Program-made: the position numbers and the translations under genes | Source: Thomasclavelia sp047249845 | GTDB lineage: Bacteria; Bacillota_I; Bacilli_A; Erysipelotrichales; Coprobacillaceae | Direction: 5' to 3' | DNA length: 64,000 nucleotides | Assembly (NCBI RefSeq): GCF_047249845.1 | Contig: NZ_JBKTWO010000003.1 | Location: forward strand, 1 to 64,000 | Shown: positions 36,333-46,401 of the stretch, piece by piece | Position numbering within the stretch: position 1 is the first letter of the stretch | Layout of the letters: each line of letters starts with the position of its first letter | The notes under the pieces: generated by a model | What the model saw: the letters and a program-made list of their open reading frames with translations, nothing else | Database searches by the model: none | Told to the model about the DNA's origin: nothing

Positions 36333-37203
36333 TTATTTTTATTGATTCAATTATCATAAGAATTGATAAAATCAAAATTATTATTCCTCCAATATTTTTA
36401 AAATAATCTCTTACTCGATACTGAAGTTTAAATTTAGGTCTATTCTTAAATTCTTTGATAATTAAAATGACCGCTATAATTATTACTGCTATAATTAATA
36501 TATTAATTATTATCTGAAATACTTCATTATTAATATCCTCTAATTGACCAACAGCATTATTTATCATATGAATTGTAATAGCAGGGATTATAGAATTACT
36601 TTGTAAAGTTACCCAACACAAGAACAACGAGACAATAAATGTCGGAATTGATTGAGGTAAATTACCATGCATTAAAGCAAACAATAACGAAACTATGATA
36701 GACGCAAAAACATATCCATATTGTTTTAGTTTTCCTAAGATCAGTCCTCTAAATATCAATTCTTCTGACACTGGTGCAACAATAACAGTATAGATGATTA
36801 AACAAATATTTGAAATTAAACTATCACTAGTTGAAAAATCCGGTGTTTCAAAAATAACTATTCCCGATAATAAATCCATTATATACCCTATTACTAAACT
36901 TGTTAACCAGGCTGCACCTAAAGCCATAACGATAAACTTTAAATATTGTAATAAATTAAAATCATCACTTATCTTAATAGGAATGCTTAATTCAAACTTT
37001 TTTTGGTATTTCTTAATTATATAAAAAGTTACAAAACCAGTAGTGATAAGAGGTGAAAGAAATAGTATTATATCCTCTCCTATTTTCATTCCTATAAATA
37101 TTGGCTCAATAATTAACATGACAATTAATTCTAAAAGCATATAAAAAAGCAGCATTCGATTAAGTTTTTTAGCATCAGTGTCAAATTGCATTAAATTACT
37201 CAT
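36328..37203 (-). CDS. CPBP-family intramembrane metalloprotease
   Basis: 291-residue membrane protein with about eight hydrophobic segments. The CAAX/ABI motif 1 is EELIFRGLILGKL (Glu-Glu near 148), and motif 2 is FALMHGNLPQSIPTF near 180, with the HMINNAVG motif near 218. The family cleaves prenylated or other membrane substrates, or acts in bacteriocin immunity; none can be inferred here. It starts after a TCCTCC-preceded gap (AGGAGG ribosome site) and is not coupled to the sirtuin gene. Confidence 0.88.
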   Translation of the reverse strand: MSNLMQFDTDAKKLNRMLLFYMLLELIVMLIIEPIFIGMKIGEDIILFLSPLITTGFVTFYIIKKYQKKFELSIPIKISDDFNLLQYLKFIVMALGAAWLTSLVIGYIMDLLSGIVIFETPDFSTSDSLISNICLIIYTVIVAPVSEELIFRGLILGKLKQYGYVFASIIVSLLFALMHGNLPQSIPTFIVSLFLCWVTLQSNSIIPAITIHMINNAVGQLEDINNEVFQIIINILIIAVIIIAVILIIKEFKNRPKFKLQYRVRDYFKNIGGIIILILSILMIIESIKII

Positions 37204-37280
37204 ATACTTTTCCTCCTATCTATTTTTTCTTTATAATTATTTTATCATTTAAATATTATATATGTCAAATATTGACATAA

Positions 37281-37309
37281 TAAAACTAACTATAAAAGTT
37301 AGTTTTATT
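37281..37309 (-). terminator. Intrinsic terminator of the aldo/keto reductase gene
   Basis: AAAACTAAC with its complement GTTAGTTTT around a seven-base loop, immediately after the reductase stop. It may also work in the other direction. Confidence 0.65.
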
Positions 37310-37311
37310 AA

Positions 37312-38430
37312 TTATTTATCTATGTAATTACATACTCGTTTTAAATCTTCACGAATTAATAACTGTTGCGGACACATTTTTTCACAAGCACCACATTGTT
37401 TACAATTTTCTGCTTTCTTTTCAGGAGCCATATTAGCAAGTTTTGTTTTAAACATCTCATGTCCTCCATAAATATATCCGTTATTCCAATATTTAAAATT
37501 CGTTGGAATATCTACTCCAAATGGACAAGGCATACAATAACCACATCCTGTACACCCATTTTGTGTTCTTGATTTTAAAGTATCCTTTACTTCTTGAATC
37601 AATGTTAGTTCATCTTCATTTAAGTATTCAAAATTTTCAAATACAGCTAAATTATCAAGCACCTGATTATAAGTAGACATACCACTTAAAACAACTTTTA
37701 CATTTGGTAGACTAGCAATATATCGTAAGGCCCAAGATGAAATACTTGCCTGAGAATTATATTTTTTAAATTTATCAGTTATATCACCTGGCAAAGATGC
37801 TAATGCTCCCCCTTTTATTGGTTCCATAACAATTAAAGGAATATTATATTTTTCCGCTAATAAATAACCTTTCATCCCTGCCTGAATATCCATATCCATA
37901 TAATTTAACTGTAATTGACAAAAATCCCAATCATAATATTCTAAAATTTCTTTAAAAACAGGATATTCATCATGAAAACTAAACCCAAAATAACGTATTT
38001 TACCCTCATCTTTAAACTTTTCACATAAATCCAGTATGTCATATTTAATTACTTTATCCCATTTTTCCTTATCTAATGCATGTAATAAATAAAAATCAAC
38101 ATAATCAACATCTAATCTCTTTAATTGATCTAAAAAAACTTTCTTTGCATCTTCTTTACTAGAAACATCCCAAATCGGTAATTTAGTCGCTAGAAAAAAA
38201 TCTTCACGATTATATTTCTTTAATACCTTTCCAACAAATGGTTCACTATCCCCATTGTGGTAAGGATATGCTGTATCAATATATGTTACTCCTGAACTAA
38301 TAGCCTTATCAAGCATTTTTTCAGATTCAGCTTCATCAATATTACCATTTTCATCCAACGGAAAGCGCATACATCCAAATCCTAATAAAGAAGGATTAAT
38401 TCCCAATTTTTCAATCTTTTTTGTTTTCAT
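37312..38430 (-). CDS. Aldo/keto reductase with C-terminal 4Fe-4S ferredoxin domain
   Basis: 372 residues. The (beta/alpha)8 reductase domain (1-285) has LGFGCMRFP at the start, YIDTAYPYHNGDSE with the catalytic Asp and Tyr, and VKVVLSGMSTYNQV at the NADPH site. The C-terminal part has CTGCGYCMPCPFGVDIP near 295 and CKQCGACEKMCP near 345, giving iron-sulphur clusters. This family oxidises or reduces unidentified small carbonyls with electron transfer. It is transcribed alone from a divergent promoter region shared with the YdcF-like gene. Confidence 0.93.
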   Translation of the reverse strand: MKTKKIEKLGINPSLLGFGCMRFPLDENGNIDEAESEKMLDKAISSGVTYIDTAYPYHNGDSEPFVGKVLKKYNREDFFLATKLPIWDVSSKEDAKKVFLDQLKRLDVDYVDFYLLHALDKEKWDKVIKYDILDLCEKFKDEGKIRYFGFSFHDEYPVFKEILEYYDWDFCQLQLNYMDMDIQAGMKGYLLAEKYNIPLIVMEPIKGGALASLPGDITDKFKKYNSQASISSWALRYIASLPNVKVVLSGMSTYNQVLDNLAVFENFEYLNEDELTLIQEVKDTLKSRTQNGCTGCGYCMPCPFGVDIPTNFKYWNNGYIYGGHEMFKTKLANMAPEKKAENCKQCGACEKMCPQQLLIREDLKRVCNYIDK

Positions 38431-38557
38431 CTCAATTCCTCCATAATACTACATATATAAATATTATACTATGGAATAATATTTTTGCCATATTTAAATA
38501 TTCTTAAGAAATATCAAAATAGATATATGTTATTATATAAATATAGGGAGCTTTAAA

Positions 38558-39325
38558 ATGAAAAAAAATAACAATTTATTTGATTATACCTTAATTTTTA
38601 TATCAATTATATCAATTGGATATTTTATCCTTGTAATCTTAAATTCACGTTTTATTACCGCATATCTTGCTTACCCAAGCATTTCATTTATATGTATCTT
38701 TTATGGTTGTTATGAACTAAAAAATAATATTAATCTCTTATCTAAACTACCTCTTAAATTAGACCATTTTATAAAAATAATATTTGTTATAATAATATCG
38801 TTATTTATTACAATAGAAGGACTAATTATTCATGAAAGATTCAATAACCATCTAAAGGATAGTGATTATGTTATTGTGTTAGGATCGCGATTAAATGGTA
38901 ATACCCCTTCACAACTATTAAAATACAGATTAGATGCAGCTTTTACATATCATCAATCATTTCCAAATGCAATGATTATTGTTAGCGGCGGTCAAGGAAA
39001 TGGTGAAGATATTAGTGAAGCTAAAGCTATGAAAGAATATCTTATTGAAAAAGGAATTAATGAGGACTTGATAATTGAAGAGGATAAAAGTACTAATACA
39101 AACGAAAATATCATTTATAGTAAAAGAATCATTGATTCTCTAACAAAAAACGATTATAAAGTAATGATTATAACTAATGGTTTTCATTGTTATCGTAGTA
39201 AATTACTTGCAAATAAGCATAATTTGACTGCCTATACATATAGTGCTAAAGAAAATATAGATATTGCTTTACACTATTACATAAGAGAATTTTTTGGTTG
39301 TTTAAAAGATGTTTTAATATCCTAA
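38558..39325 (+). CDS. YdcF/ElyC-family (DUF218) membrane protein
   Basis: 255 residues. Three to four N-terminal membrane helices (about 9-95) are followed by the DUF218 domain, with YVIVLGSRLNGNTPSQLLKY near 108, VSGGQGNGEDISEA near 145 and IITNGFHCYRS near 205. Family members such as SanA and ElyC affect envelope integrity and peptidoglycan precursor handling, but the chemistry is unproven. A ribosome site (AGGGAGC) is 8 nt upstream of the ATG. Confidence 0.87.
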   Translation: MKKNNNLFDYTLIFISIISIGYFILVILNSRFITAYLAYPSISFICIFYGCYELKNNINLLSKLPLKLDHFIKIIFVIIISLFITIEGLIIHERFNNHLKDSDYVIVLGSRLNGNTPSQLLKYRLDAAFTYHQSFPNAMIIVSGGQGNGEDISEAKAMKEYLIEKGINEDLIIEEDKSTNTNENIIYSKRIIDSLTKNDYKVMIITNGFHCYRSKLLANKHNLTAYTYSAKENIDIALHYYIREFFGCLKDVLIS

Positions 39326-39390
39326 TTATTCCAAATTAATCACATAATTATTTATAATTATTATAGTAACCTATAAAAGGAGGGATAAAT

Positions 39391-39735
39391 ATGTTTAGTA
39401 AATTATATATCACAATTAAATCAAATAATGAATTAGACGATAGCATAATTGATCCTATTACATTTATCTTAATGGATTGGGGTAGCAAGAACGAGCTAAT
39501 TGATTGGGATATTTATCCTAATCGAGCTAAACTTGAAATTAGTACCGAAGAAGATAACTACACCCCTTATAGTATCACATACCAAGGAATGGATTTAATT
39601 ATGGAATTATGTTATGAATATGAATTTATAATGACAATCATTAATAATGATAACATTAACGAAACATACACAACATATTATAGTAAACCTGGTTGTAATA
39701 ACTTTGAAACAGATATATCTGAATTATTAGATTAA
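39391..39735 (+). CDS. Unrecognised 114-residue acidic protein
   Basis: No family recognised. The protein is acidic and rich in Ile, Asn, Tyr and Asp. It seems to be an alpha/beta cytosolic fold with conserved-looking WGSKNELIDWDIYPNRAKLE near 30, and has no membrane segment or cysteine pair pattern. A strong ribosome site (AAAGGAGGG) and a terminator right after the stop show it is a real gene, perhaps the second cistron after the YdcF-like gene (65 nt gap). Confidence 0.75.
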   Translation: MFSKLYITIKSNNELDDSIIDPITFILMDWGSKNELIDWDIYPNRAKLEISTEEDNYTPYSITYQGMDLIMELCYEYEFIMTIINNDNINETYTTYYSKPGCNNFETDISELLD

Positions 39736-39758
39736 AAACTCATTTCGAGTTTTTTTGT
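39734..39758 (+). terminator. Intrinsic terminator of the 114-residue protein gene
   Basis: AAAAACTC (39734-39741) pairs with GAGTTTTTT (39747-39755), followed by a long T-run. Confidence 0.85.
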
Positions 39759-39849
39759 TTTTTTTTACATTTTCTCTTTACATTTATCAAAATATTATAT
39801 ATAATCATTCTTGCGTTGAGAGTTAACAAGCTCTTGATTAGATATTTAT

Positions 39850-39926
39850 GGCGGACGTGGTGAAGTGGTTAACACACCAGATTGTGGCTCTGGCATTCGT
39901 GGGTTCGATTCCCATCGTCCGCCCCA
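39850..39926 (+). tRNA. tRNA-His (GTG)
   Basis: Complete cloverleaf with the extra G-1 at 39850 opposite C73. The acceptor stem GCGGACG pairs with CGTCCGC, the anticodon is GTG in CCAGATTGTGGCTCTGG, the T-arm reads GGGTTCGATTCCC, and the 3' CCA is encoded. Confidence 0.98.
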
Positions 39927-40155
39927 TTTTTTTTTACAATAATTTAGTCTATCAATCTCTTTAAGTATTTATATACATTTTATGAATACATAATTTTATA
40001 TAAATATTCTAATAGTTTATCAATCCAATTGATGACTAAAAGATTATTTATATTGAATTATATTATTATATTCGTTATAGCATTAGTTGAAATTATAACA
40101 AATCGATATAATTAGTTACAATTTTTGCAGGGATTTTTATGCCAACTAACATATG

Positions 40156-40190
40156 AAACAAAGTTTTTCACTGTAGAAACTTTGTTTTTT
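40156..40190 (+). terminator. Strong intrinsic terminator in an otherwise empty region
   Basis: AAACAAAGTTT (40156-40166) pairs with AAACTTTGTTT (40177-40187) and is followed by T. It may end the tRNA-His transcript or an unrecognised small transcript between 39930 and 40155. Confidence 0.65.
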
Positions 40191-40854
40191 ATTTACTTCT
40201 ATTTATTATTACTTTGATATATAGGATAATACTAAAATATTTTTTCTATCTTATTAATTTTATATTTTATTTCTGTAATAAACTAATTTCTAAACAATGA
40301 TTTTTGTCTCTTTTCAAGTCATATCTTACTTTTGTATTGTTTTCTTATAAAATCAAATACTTCTTTTATTTAATTAATTGTCTCAATATATTAGACTTAT
40401 AAAGATTTTTCAGGTTCTTAAACTTAAAAATTATTAGTAAATAAATTCAAAGCAGAAATCATAGATGACTTTTATAAAACAATTAAGAAATAAGCTATAA
40501 ACTTTTGTAATTTATTTTATATAAGTAACACTAACAAAGAAATTGAAGCTGCAAAATATACCTAAGAAAATATTTCCAAAACACATAATTTTTAAAGGAC
40601 AAAATATATTAATTTCCAAATATTTAAAATTAAAAAACTATTACTTTCACCAATCAATATCCACACTAAGCTCATGTATTCTCAAACCATAAATCGATAA
40701 TTCTAGTTAGCTGACTACAACGTCATCATTGTCAATTAAGTATATTTTACAATAAGTGAAATAAAAAAATATTTTATGTTTTGAATGCAATGATACAATG
40801 TTCAAAAAGTAGTAATTTCTAATACACTGTTATCAACAACAAATCCAAATTTCT
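40191..40854. other. AT-rich intergenic region without recognised genes
   Basis: About 660 bp with short frames only and no identifiable relic on either strand. It ends at the second group II intron relic. Confidence 0.55.
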
Positions 40855-41136
40855 AATCAAGTAAGAGGAAATAATTATCTCCGACCTCTCACACCGCCTA
40901 GTAAGCCATTTAGCACTCAGTAGTTTAAATCTATATAATATAAGTTAACTTATAGAAATGAATTTGCATAAATGTTCCTACAACTTTTTATGACTTCGTA
41001 TTACTTTTCACCACATTATATTCGTGTTCCTCGTACTGGAGTTTTCAAATTCCACTTCACTCTTGATACTGCCTAGTGATCAGCAGCTGCGATATCTCCC
41101 TCGCAATAGACTTTCACCACCTAGATATATGCCACC
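40855..41136 (-). other. Group II intron ribozyme relic with 5' and 3' ends
   Basis: Minus strand starts GTGGCATATATCTAGGTGGT, then GTGAAGTGGAATTTGAAAAC, GAGGAACACGAAT and AAGTCATAAAAAGTTGTAGG. It ends with GGCGGTGTGAGAGGTCGG and CCTCTTACTTGATT, as at the 3' end of many bacterial group II introns. About 280 bp in total, so the reverse transcriptase and most of the ribozyme core are deleted. The 5' end abuts the T-run of the GH20 terminator. Confidence 0.7.
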
Positions 41137-41180
41137 AAAAAAGGTAACATTTTTATACAAATGTTACCTTTTAATTTTTT
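41137..41180 (-). terminator. Intrinsic terminator of the GH20 gene
   Basis: Twelve-bp stem (AAAAGGTAACAT with its complement) and a run of six T on the minus strand, just after the GH20 stop. The intron relic begins right after its T-run. Confidence 0.85.
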
Positions 41181-41185
41181 ATATT

Positions 41186-44100
41186 TTAAATTTCTTTTCT
41201 TTTTTTGTTTCCGTAGATTACTAATGAAGCAAGTGCGAGTCCTGCTAGTGGATACATCATATTCGTTGTATCTCCTGTCTTTGTTGCATTTACTGTTGTA
41301 TCTCCTGGTTTTACAGTAGTTCCAGGATTATTAGTATTATTATCTACTGGTGGATTACTTGGATTAGCTACTAATCCAGCCATTGCTTTTGTTAATCCAT
41401 TTGTTGCATCATTTATTTGGGCTTCTGTTGCTTCTGGATCATTTAATACTTTATTAGCATTATCTAATTCTCCTTCAAATAAAGCCCATGATGCTGCTGT
41501 ATAGTTAACTTTATTATATCCGTTTGCCTTATTAATTAAATCTTCTAATAAGTTTTTATTTGGTTTTAATCTTAAGTTAACAAACGCTTTTACTAACTCT
41601 GTATATACATCATCTACTTCTGGCTGCATAGCATTTTCATCAGCTAATACTTTATTAACTTCCGTTAATACTAATTGTAATGCACTCCATGTTGATTCTG
41701 TATAATCACTTGCTGTTAAGTTAGCAATCTTATCCATCATTTCTTGTAATGCAATCTTATCACCTTTATAGAATTCTAACATCTGCATTACTTTAGCTAA
41801 ACGATCAAATGCATTATTTACTTCTTCTTGACTTGCATTGTCTTTTGCATAGATAGTTTCAGCATTTTCTAATGCTGCTTTGAATTCATCAGCTACTGCT
41901 GGTACTAATTTACCCAACTGTTCTTGAGTTACATCTTTTGCCATATCAATCGCTATTGATAATGCTGTTTTATTTGTTGTAGTTTCTTCCTTTCTAACTA
42001 ACTGTTCTCTAGCATTAATCAACTGATCTTTTACTTTATCTATATCTGCCTGAGAACTATTACTATTATCAGCAATAATTGCAATAGCATTATTAAGAAC
42101 TTGTTTATACGCACTCCAAGAATCAACTGTATATTCATTTTCTACCAAACTACTATAATCTTTTACCAAAGCATCTAACGCATCCACATTACCACGTTCT
42201 ACTAGACTATCCAAGAATTCTTGAATTCTATTACAGATTTCAAATAAATCATCTTCACCTGCATCCTTATTATTAATCACTTCATCAGCTTTCAACAATA
42301 AGTCATCAATTACCTTTTGATCAAATGATGACGTTGTATAATCATTTTCATCTAGTTGGTTAACCGTTGTAACCATGTTCATTAATATTGTTTTATCAAT
42401 TTCATTATTATCTTCGTCAACAGGTGCAAAGAAACTAAATTCTGCAGCCGAAGCAAATTTATTGATAGTATCACCATGTGAACCAGTAATTACCATTCGA
42501 ACTGATTTAGCTGTTTTTGAATCAAATTTTACTGTTTTTAATGCATTATCACCACTCCAAGTATAATTCTCAACAATTTTAGATTCAATATTATTTTCAT
42601 CAGTTACGTATAAATCAAATTTTGTAATATTTCCATTAGTTCCATTTTGACGTGGTAAGTAATTTAATTTTGCTATTTCTGTTGGAGTATCAAATGTAAA
42701 TGTCACTTCAACTGGTAATGTTACAGAGCTATCATGCCAATTTGAATGCCAGATCGTATTTGGATTATTATCCAATGTATTAGCAATTACTTCGCCATCA
42801 GCAGTATTTTCTGTTGATGCTGATGCACTTATAATATTATTATCTATCTTACCTTTTTCTTCATCACTACGAGCAATTTTGACATTATCTATTTTACCCT
42901 TAATTGCATTTGTCTTAGAACCAATTCGATCTATTGATAAAGCAAACGTACTATTAGTGATACCACTCTTTTTAACCATATCATTATGAACAAACTGACC
43001 TGTTGCATAAGCTACAAATTCACCATCCACATATAAAGCGGTTTTTAAATTTGATGTTCTAATAGTTATATTAGTCCACTTATTTAAAGGTAATTCATAA
43101 TTAAATTCATAATTATATAATTCTCTTGTAAAACCAAGTTTACCATTTTCAGTAATACGAATATCATGGCTACCATAAGCACTGTCAGATTCAAATAAAA
43201 TCTGTCCTGATTGAGCTTCTTCTAATTTTAAATCAAATGATAATTCATTACCATCACCTAACTTATTAAGCGGGGTTTCAATATAGCTTTCTCCACCTTC
43301 TAATTTAACTGCATTAGATTTTTTTCCTTTTGAATATACAACATTTGTTGCATCAGATAAATCACGATCATTTTTTGAAACATCATTTAACTCATTATTT
43401 TCTTCAAATGTATAATTAGCATAAACCCCATCAACTTCTGTTTCTTCAAATAATGGATTACTATTAGGTGCTAATCCAACCTGATCACTAGCCGCTTTAA
43501 CATTAGCTAAACTTTCTTTTTCTTTACCATTTGCCCATGTTTTTTCTGCAATTACTGGTAATGCATCTTGGAAACGCTTATACATATCCGCTTCACTTAA
43601 ACCACTAGCACGTTTATCAATATTATCATTCCAAATTGCAAAAGCAGCTCCTAAAGTTTGATCATCACCAGAAGGAATACTCTTCCATCCTGATTTAGTA
43701 CTAACAATATTTGGTTCAAAATTATTAAATAAATTATTAGTATTTAAATAATCATTATACGATCCTTGTCCACCACTACCATTAGGGACCATATACATAT
43801 ATGTATCAATCGTATTAATTACTTTATAACCCATATCATACATTTCTATTCCATCAGCCCAATCACGTGACCATAAATTCATTTCTACATTTTCAATTGC
43901 TTCTTTATTTATTTGAGTCTCTGGATTATCTTTAATCCAAGTTAATCCTCCCCACATTCTAACTGGATTAGTTTGTTTTACGTGAGGTACAAAGTCATTA
44001 ATAAAGTTACGATAAGCTGTATAATCTGCTAAAAATTCATCTGCCCCAATATGTACTGTTGTTTGACTATCAAAAGTTGCATCTTCACCAGTTGTATACT

Positions 44101-46222
44101 CATCAAATATTTCTTTAACTTTCTCTATTGCTTCAGGTTTACTAATATCAATATGATCAACTAATGGTCTTCTTGCAGCAGTAGATGATGTTTGGTTTTT
44201 AACCATTATTTCAGGAAATACTTTAGTAAATGAATTTGCATGGGCTGGAATATCAATTTCAGGTACAATATTCACACCAAATTTTCTTGAATCTTCAATA
44301 AATTGTTTAAATTCAGCTTTTGAATATGCATAATCTTTAGCTGTAGCTGATTCACCTTCAGCATTTTTAACATTAGATTCTAATCTAAACGCATCATATG
44401 CTTTAAATGCCTCATTTTCAGTTTCATGAACACCATAGTCTTCTAACCAAATATAATTATCACTTAAATGGACCTGGAAATCATTCATTTTATGCCATGC
44501 CATATTTTTAGCGATGTCTTTTAAAACATCCATTGAAAAAGGCTTACGAGCTACATCTAACACAAATCCTCTAACTTTATATTTTGGATAATCTCTTGTC
44601 TTACCATATGGTAAAATATTTTTATTTTCATTTTGTGTCAGGATTTGCAAAATTGTTCTTGTTGACCAATAGGCACCTAATTTATTAGTAGCAGAAACTT
44701 TCACTTGATCTTTTATATCAATGAAATAACCTTCATCACCCATAAAATCATCTTCACTATTTAAGGTAAAATAGAAATCACCAGCGCTTGCACTATCACT
44801 ATAAGTTATATCAATCTCACGACCTGTAATATCTTTATAATCATTTTGAAATTCTTTTGCCATGTATTCTAATTCTGATTTATATACTGGATCAATAACA
44901 ATTCGACTACTTTGAGTAACAACAAAATTTTCACTGCTATCACTATACCACTCGGCCAATTCTGGAGAAACAATTGGTTTTTCATTTCCGTTATTTGACT
45001 CATAAACACCAGGAATTATAACTGAGTAATCACTAGTTATCTTTTCTTCTCCTGTAATATTATTTTTAATCTTTAATGATATTTTAACTTCTTTATCTAA
45101 AAGCGGTCTATAAACATTAAAATCTTTATCTACTATTTGTTCAAAATCAGCACCATTATTTTCAATCGTATATCCTGCCACTTTTGGTACAACTATCTTG
45201 TTTGCTTCCAAATCATAGCTTGGACGCACATCATCAATAGTAATACCAGTTTCTGGAGTTACCTCACTAAAAGGATAATCATATAGTTCAAATTCACTAA
45301 TTGCTCCATTATCCCAAACTTGACTATTGTGTGTTTTTGTCACTTCAACGCGGACATAGCGTCCACTAACTGTTTCATCAAATAAATGTGTACTTAAAAT
45401 TGTTTCATTATCCATAGTTTTAGTTATCGACGGATCATTTTCATCAAAAATTTCATCTTGTGAAACAGTAATTTTAAATTCCTGAATATTATTTTTTGGG
45501 GCATCCTTGCGATCCTCTGCGAACATTCTAATATACTTTATATCTTTTTGTTCACCTAAATCAATATCCAATATTGGTTTTGTATTCCTACTTGATGATA
45601 ACTTAGTAGTATAATCACCATCTATCGCTTTATCATAGGTATTTCCATAACCCTCTGTATTTTGACCTGTTGCTGTCGCACCAAGTGACAAATTAAATGG
45701 TTTTTCATATAATTCAAATTCACAAATAGCCGCATTATCCCATGAAGAATCACCGTGTGTTTCCAATACCTCTAACTTTACATAACGAGCAACTATTGTT
45801 TTAGATAATAATACATCATCCCTGCACGTATTAGAATCAAGTGTTCTTTCAACACTTGCCTTTCCCTCAGTAAAATTTTCATCAGTTGCAAATATTACTT
45901 TATAACGTTTGACATTATTTACAAAACCATCTTTTCTTTGTTCTAAAAACAATCTCATAAAGCTTATTTCTTTTTCTTGTCCTAAATCAAGCACTAAAGT
46001 TGGTTTCGTATTTTGCAATGATGCTAATCGAGTACTATAATCACCATCTATAGCTTTGTCGTATGTATTTCCATATCCCTCTGTATTTGTACCATCAGCA
46101 CTTGCATTCAAAGCAAAATTAGGATTTTCAGGTGTTGCAGCCATCGTTGGCATAACAACATTTGATAATGCCATAGTTAGAACTAATTGCCCTGCACAAA
46201 TCTTTTTAAAATAGTTATTCAT
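41186..46222 (-). CDS. Giant secreted beta-N-acetylhexosaminidase (GH20) with CBM32, LamG and FIVAR repeats
   Basis: 1678-residue surface enzyme that removes GlcNAc or GalNAc from glycans. Signal peptide 1-28; two F5/8-type C domains (35-178 and 178-321); a GH20b domain near 420-500; GH20 catalytic barrel about 548-900 with YKVRGFVLDVARKPF and the catalytic pair Asp728-Glu729 (VHIGADEF). LamG domain about 934-1107, a third F5/8-type C domain 1126-1264, then FIVAR repeats to 1618. The tail has NATKTGDTT, a hydrophobic segment and NKKRKE but no LPXTG. The FIVAR part is closely similar to that of the phosphoesterase and fucosidase proteins. Leader hairpin 46322-46374 may regulate it. Confidence 0.95.
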   Translation of the reverse strand: MNNYFKKICAGQLVLTMALSNVVMPTMAATPENPNFALNASADGTNTEGYGNTYDKAIDGDYSTRLASLQNTKPTLVLDLGQEKEISFMRLFLEQRKDGFVNNVKRYKVIFATDENFTEGKASVERTLDSNTCRDDVLLSKTIVARYVKLEVLETHGDSSWDNAAICEFELYEKPFNLSLGATATGQNTEGYGNTYDKAIDGDYTTKLSSSRNTKPILDIDLGEQKDIKYIRMFAEDRKDAPKNNIQEFKITVSQDEIFDENDPSITKTMDNETILSTHLFDETVSGRYVRVEVTKTHNSQVWDNGAISEFELYDYPFSEVTPETGITIDDVRPSYDLEANKIVVPKVAGYTIENNGADFEQIVDKDFNVYRPLLDKEVKISLKIKNNITGEEKITSDYSVIIPGVYESNNGNEKPIVSPELAEWYSDSSENFVVTQSSRIVIDPVYKSELEYMAKEFQNDYKDITGREIDITYSDSASAGDFYFTLNSEDDFMGDEGYFIDIKDQVKVSATNKLGAYWSTRTILQILTQNENKNILPYGKTRDYPKYKVRGFVLDVARKPFSMDVLKDIAKNMAWHKMNDFQVHLSDNYIWLEDYGVHETENEAFKAYDAFRLESNVKNAEGESATAKDYAYSKAEFKQFIEDSRKFGVNIVPEIDIPAHANSFTKVFPEIMVKNQTSSTAARRPLVDHIDISKPEAIEKVKEIFDEYTTGEDATFDSQTTVHIGADEFLADYTAYRNFINDFVPHVKQTNPVRMWGGLTWIKDNPETQINKEAIENVEMNLWSRDWADGIEMYDMGYKVINTIDTYMYMVPNGSGGQGSYNDYLNTNNLFNNFEPNIVSTKSGWKSIPSGDDQTLGAAFAIWNDNIDKRASGLSEADMYKRFQDALPVIAEKTWANGKEKESLANVKAASDQVGLAPNSNPLFEETEVDGVYANYTFEENNELNDVSKNDRDLSDATNVVYSKGKKSNAVKLEGGESYIETPLNKLGDGNELSFDLKLEEAQSGQILFESDSAYGSHDIRITENGKLGFTRELYNYEFNYELPLNKWTNITIRTSNLKTALYVDGEFVAYATGQFVHNDMVKKSGITNSTFALSIDRIGSKTNAIKGKIDNVKIARSDEEKGKIDNNIISASASTENTADGEVIANTLDNNPNTIWHSNWHDSSVTLPVEVTFTFDTPTEIAKLNYLPRQNGTNGNITKFDLYVTDENNIESKIVENYTWSGDNALKTVKFDSKTAKSVRMVITGSHGDTINKFASAAEFSFFAPVDEDNNEIDKTILMNMVTTVNQLDENDYTTSSFDQKVIDDLLLKADEVINNKDAGEDDLFEICNRIQEFLDSLVERGNVDALDALVKDYSSLVENEYTVDSWSAYKQVLNNAIAIIADNSNSSQADIDKVKDQLINAREQLVRKEETTTNKTALSIAIDMAKDVTQEQLGKLVPAVADEFKAALENAETIYAKDNASQEEVNNAFDRLAKVMQMLEFYKGDKIALQEMMDKIANLTASDYTESTWSALQLVLTEVNKVLADENAMQPEVDDVYTELVKAFVNLRLKPNKNLLEDLINKANGYNKVNYTAASWALFEGELDNANKVLNDPEATEAQINDATNGLTKAMAGLVANPSNPPVDNNTNNPGTTVKPGDTTVNATKTGDTTNMMYPLAGLALASLVIYGNKKRKEI

Positions 46223-46321
46223 CTTCCCTTTTCCTTTCCTTTTCTAGAATCTTTGTTTCAAATTTAAAATAAATATTTCTATTACTGCATCCCTCCTTTA
46301 TCAATCATATTTAAAACACTA

Positions 46322-46374
46322 AAAAACAAGACAAAAAAGACTTTATTTGTTAGTGCCTTTTTGGTCTTGCCTAC
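46322..46374 (-). terminator. Intrinsic terminator or attenuator in the GH20 leader
   Basis: On the minus strand CAAGACCAAAAAGGCACT pairs with AGTCTTTTTTGTCTTG and is followed by TTTTTT, about 100 nt upstream of the GH20 start. As no other gene end is near, it can act on the GH20 transcript (conditional antitermination) or mark the end of a lost gene. Confidence 0.6.
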
Positions 46375-46401
46375 TTAAAGTAACAATCCAATTGTTTATA
46401 T

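Noticed and set aside
41360..42400. Repeated sequence that might look like a CRISPR or tandem array
   Set aside because: The repeats are diverged FIVAR protein domains of about 70 codons within an open reading frame; no short constant repeats with unique spacers occur.
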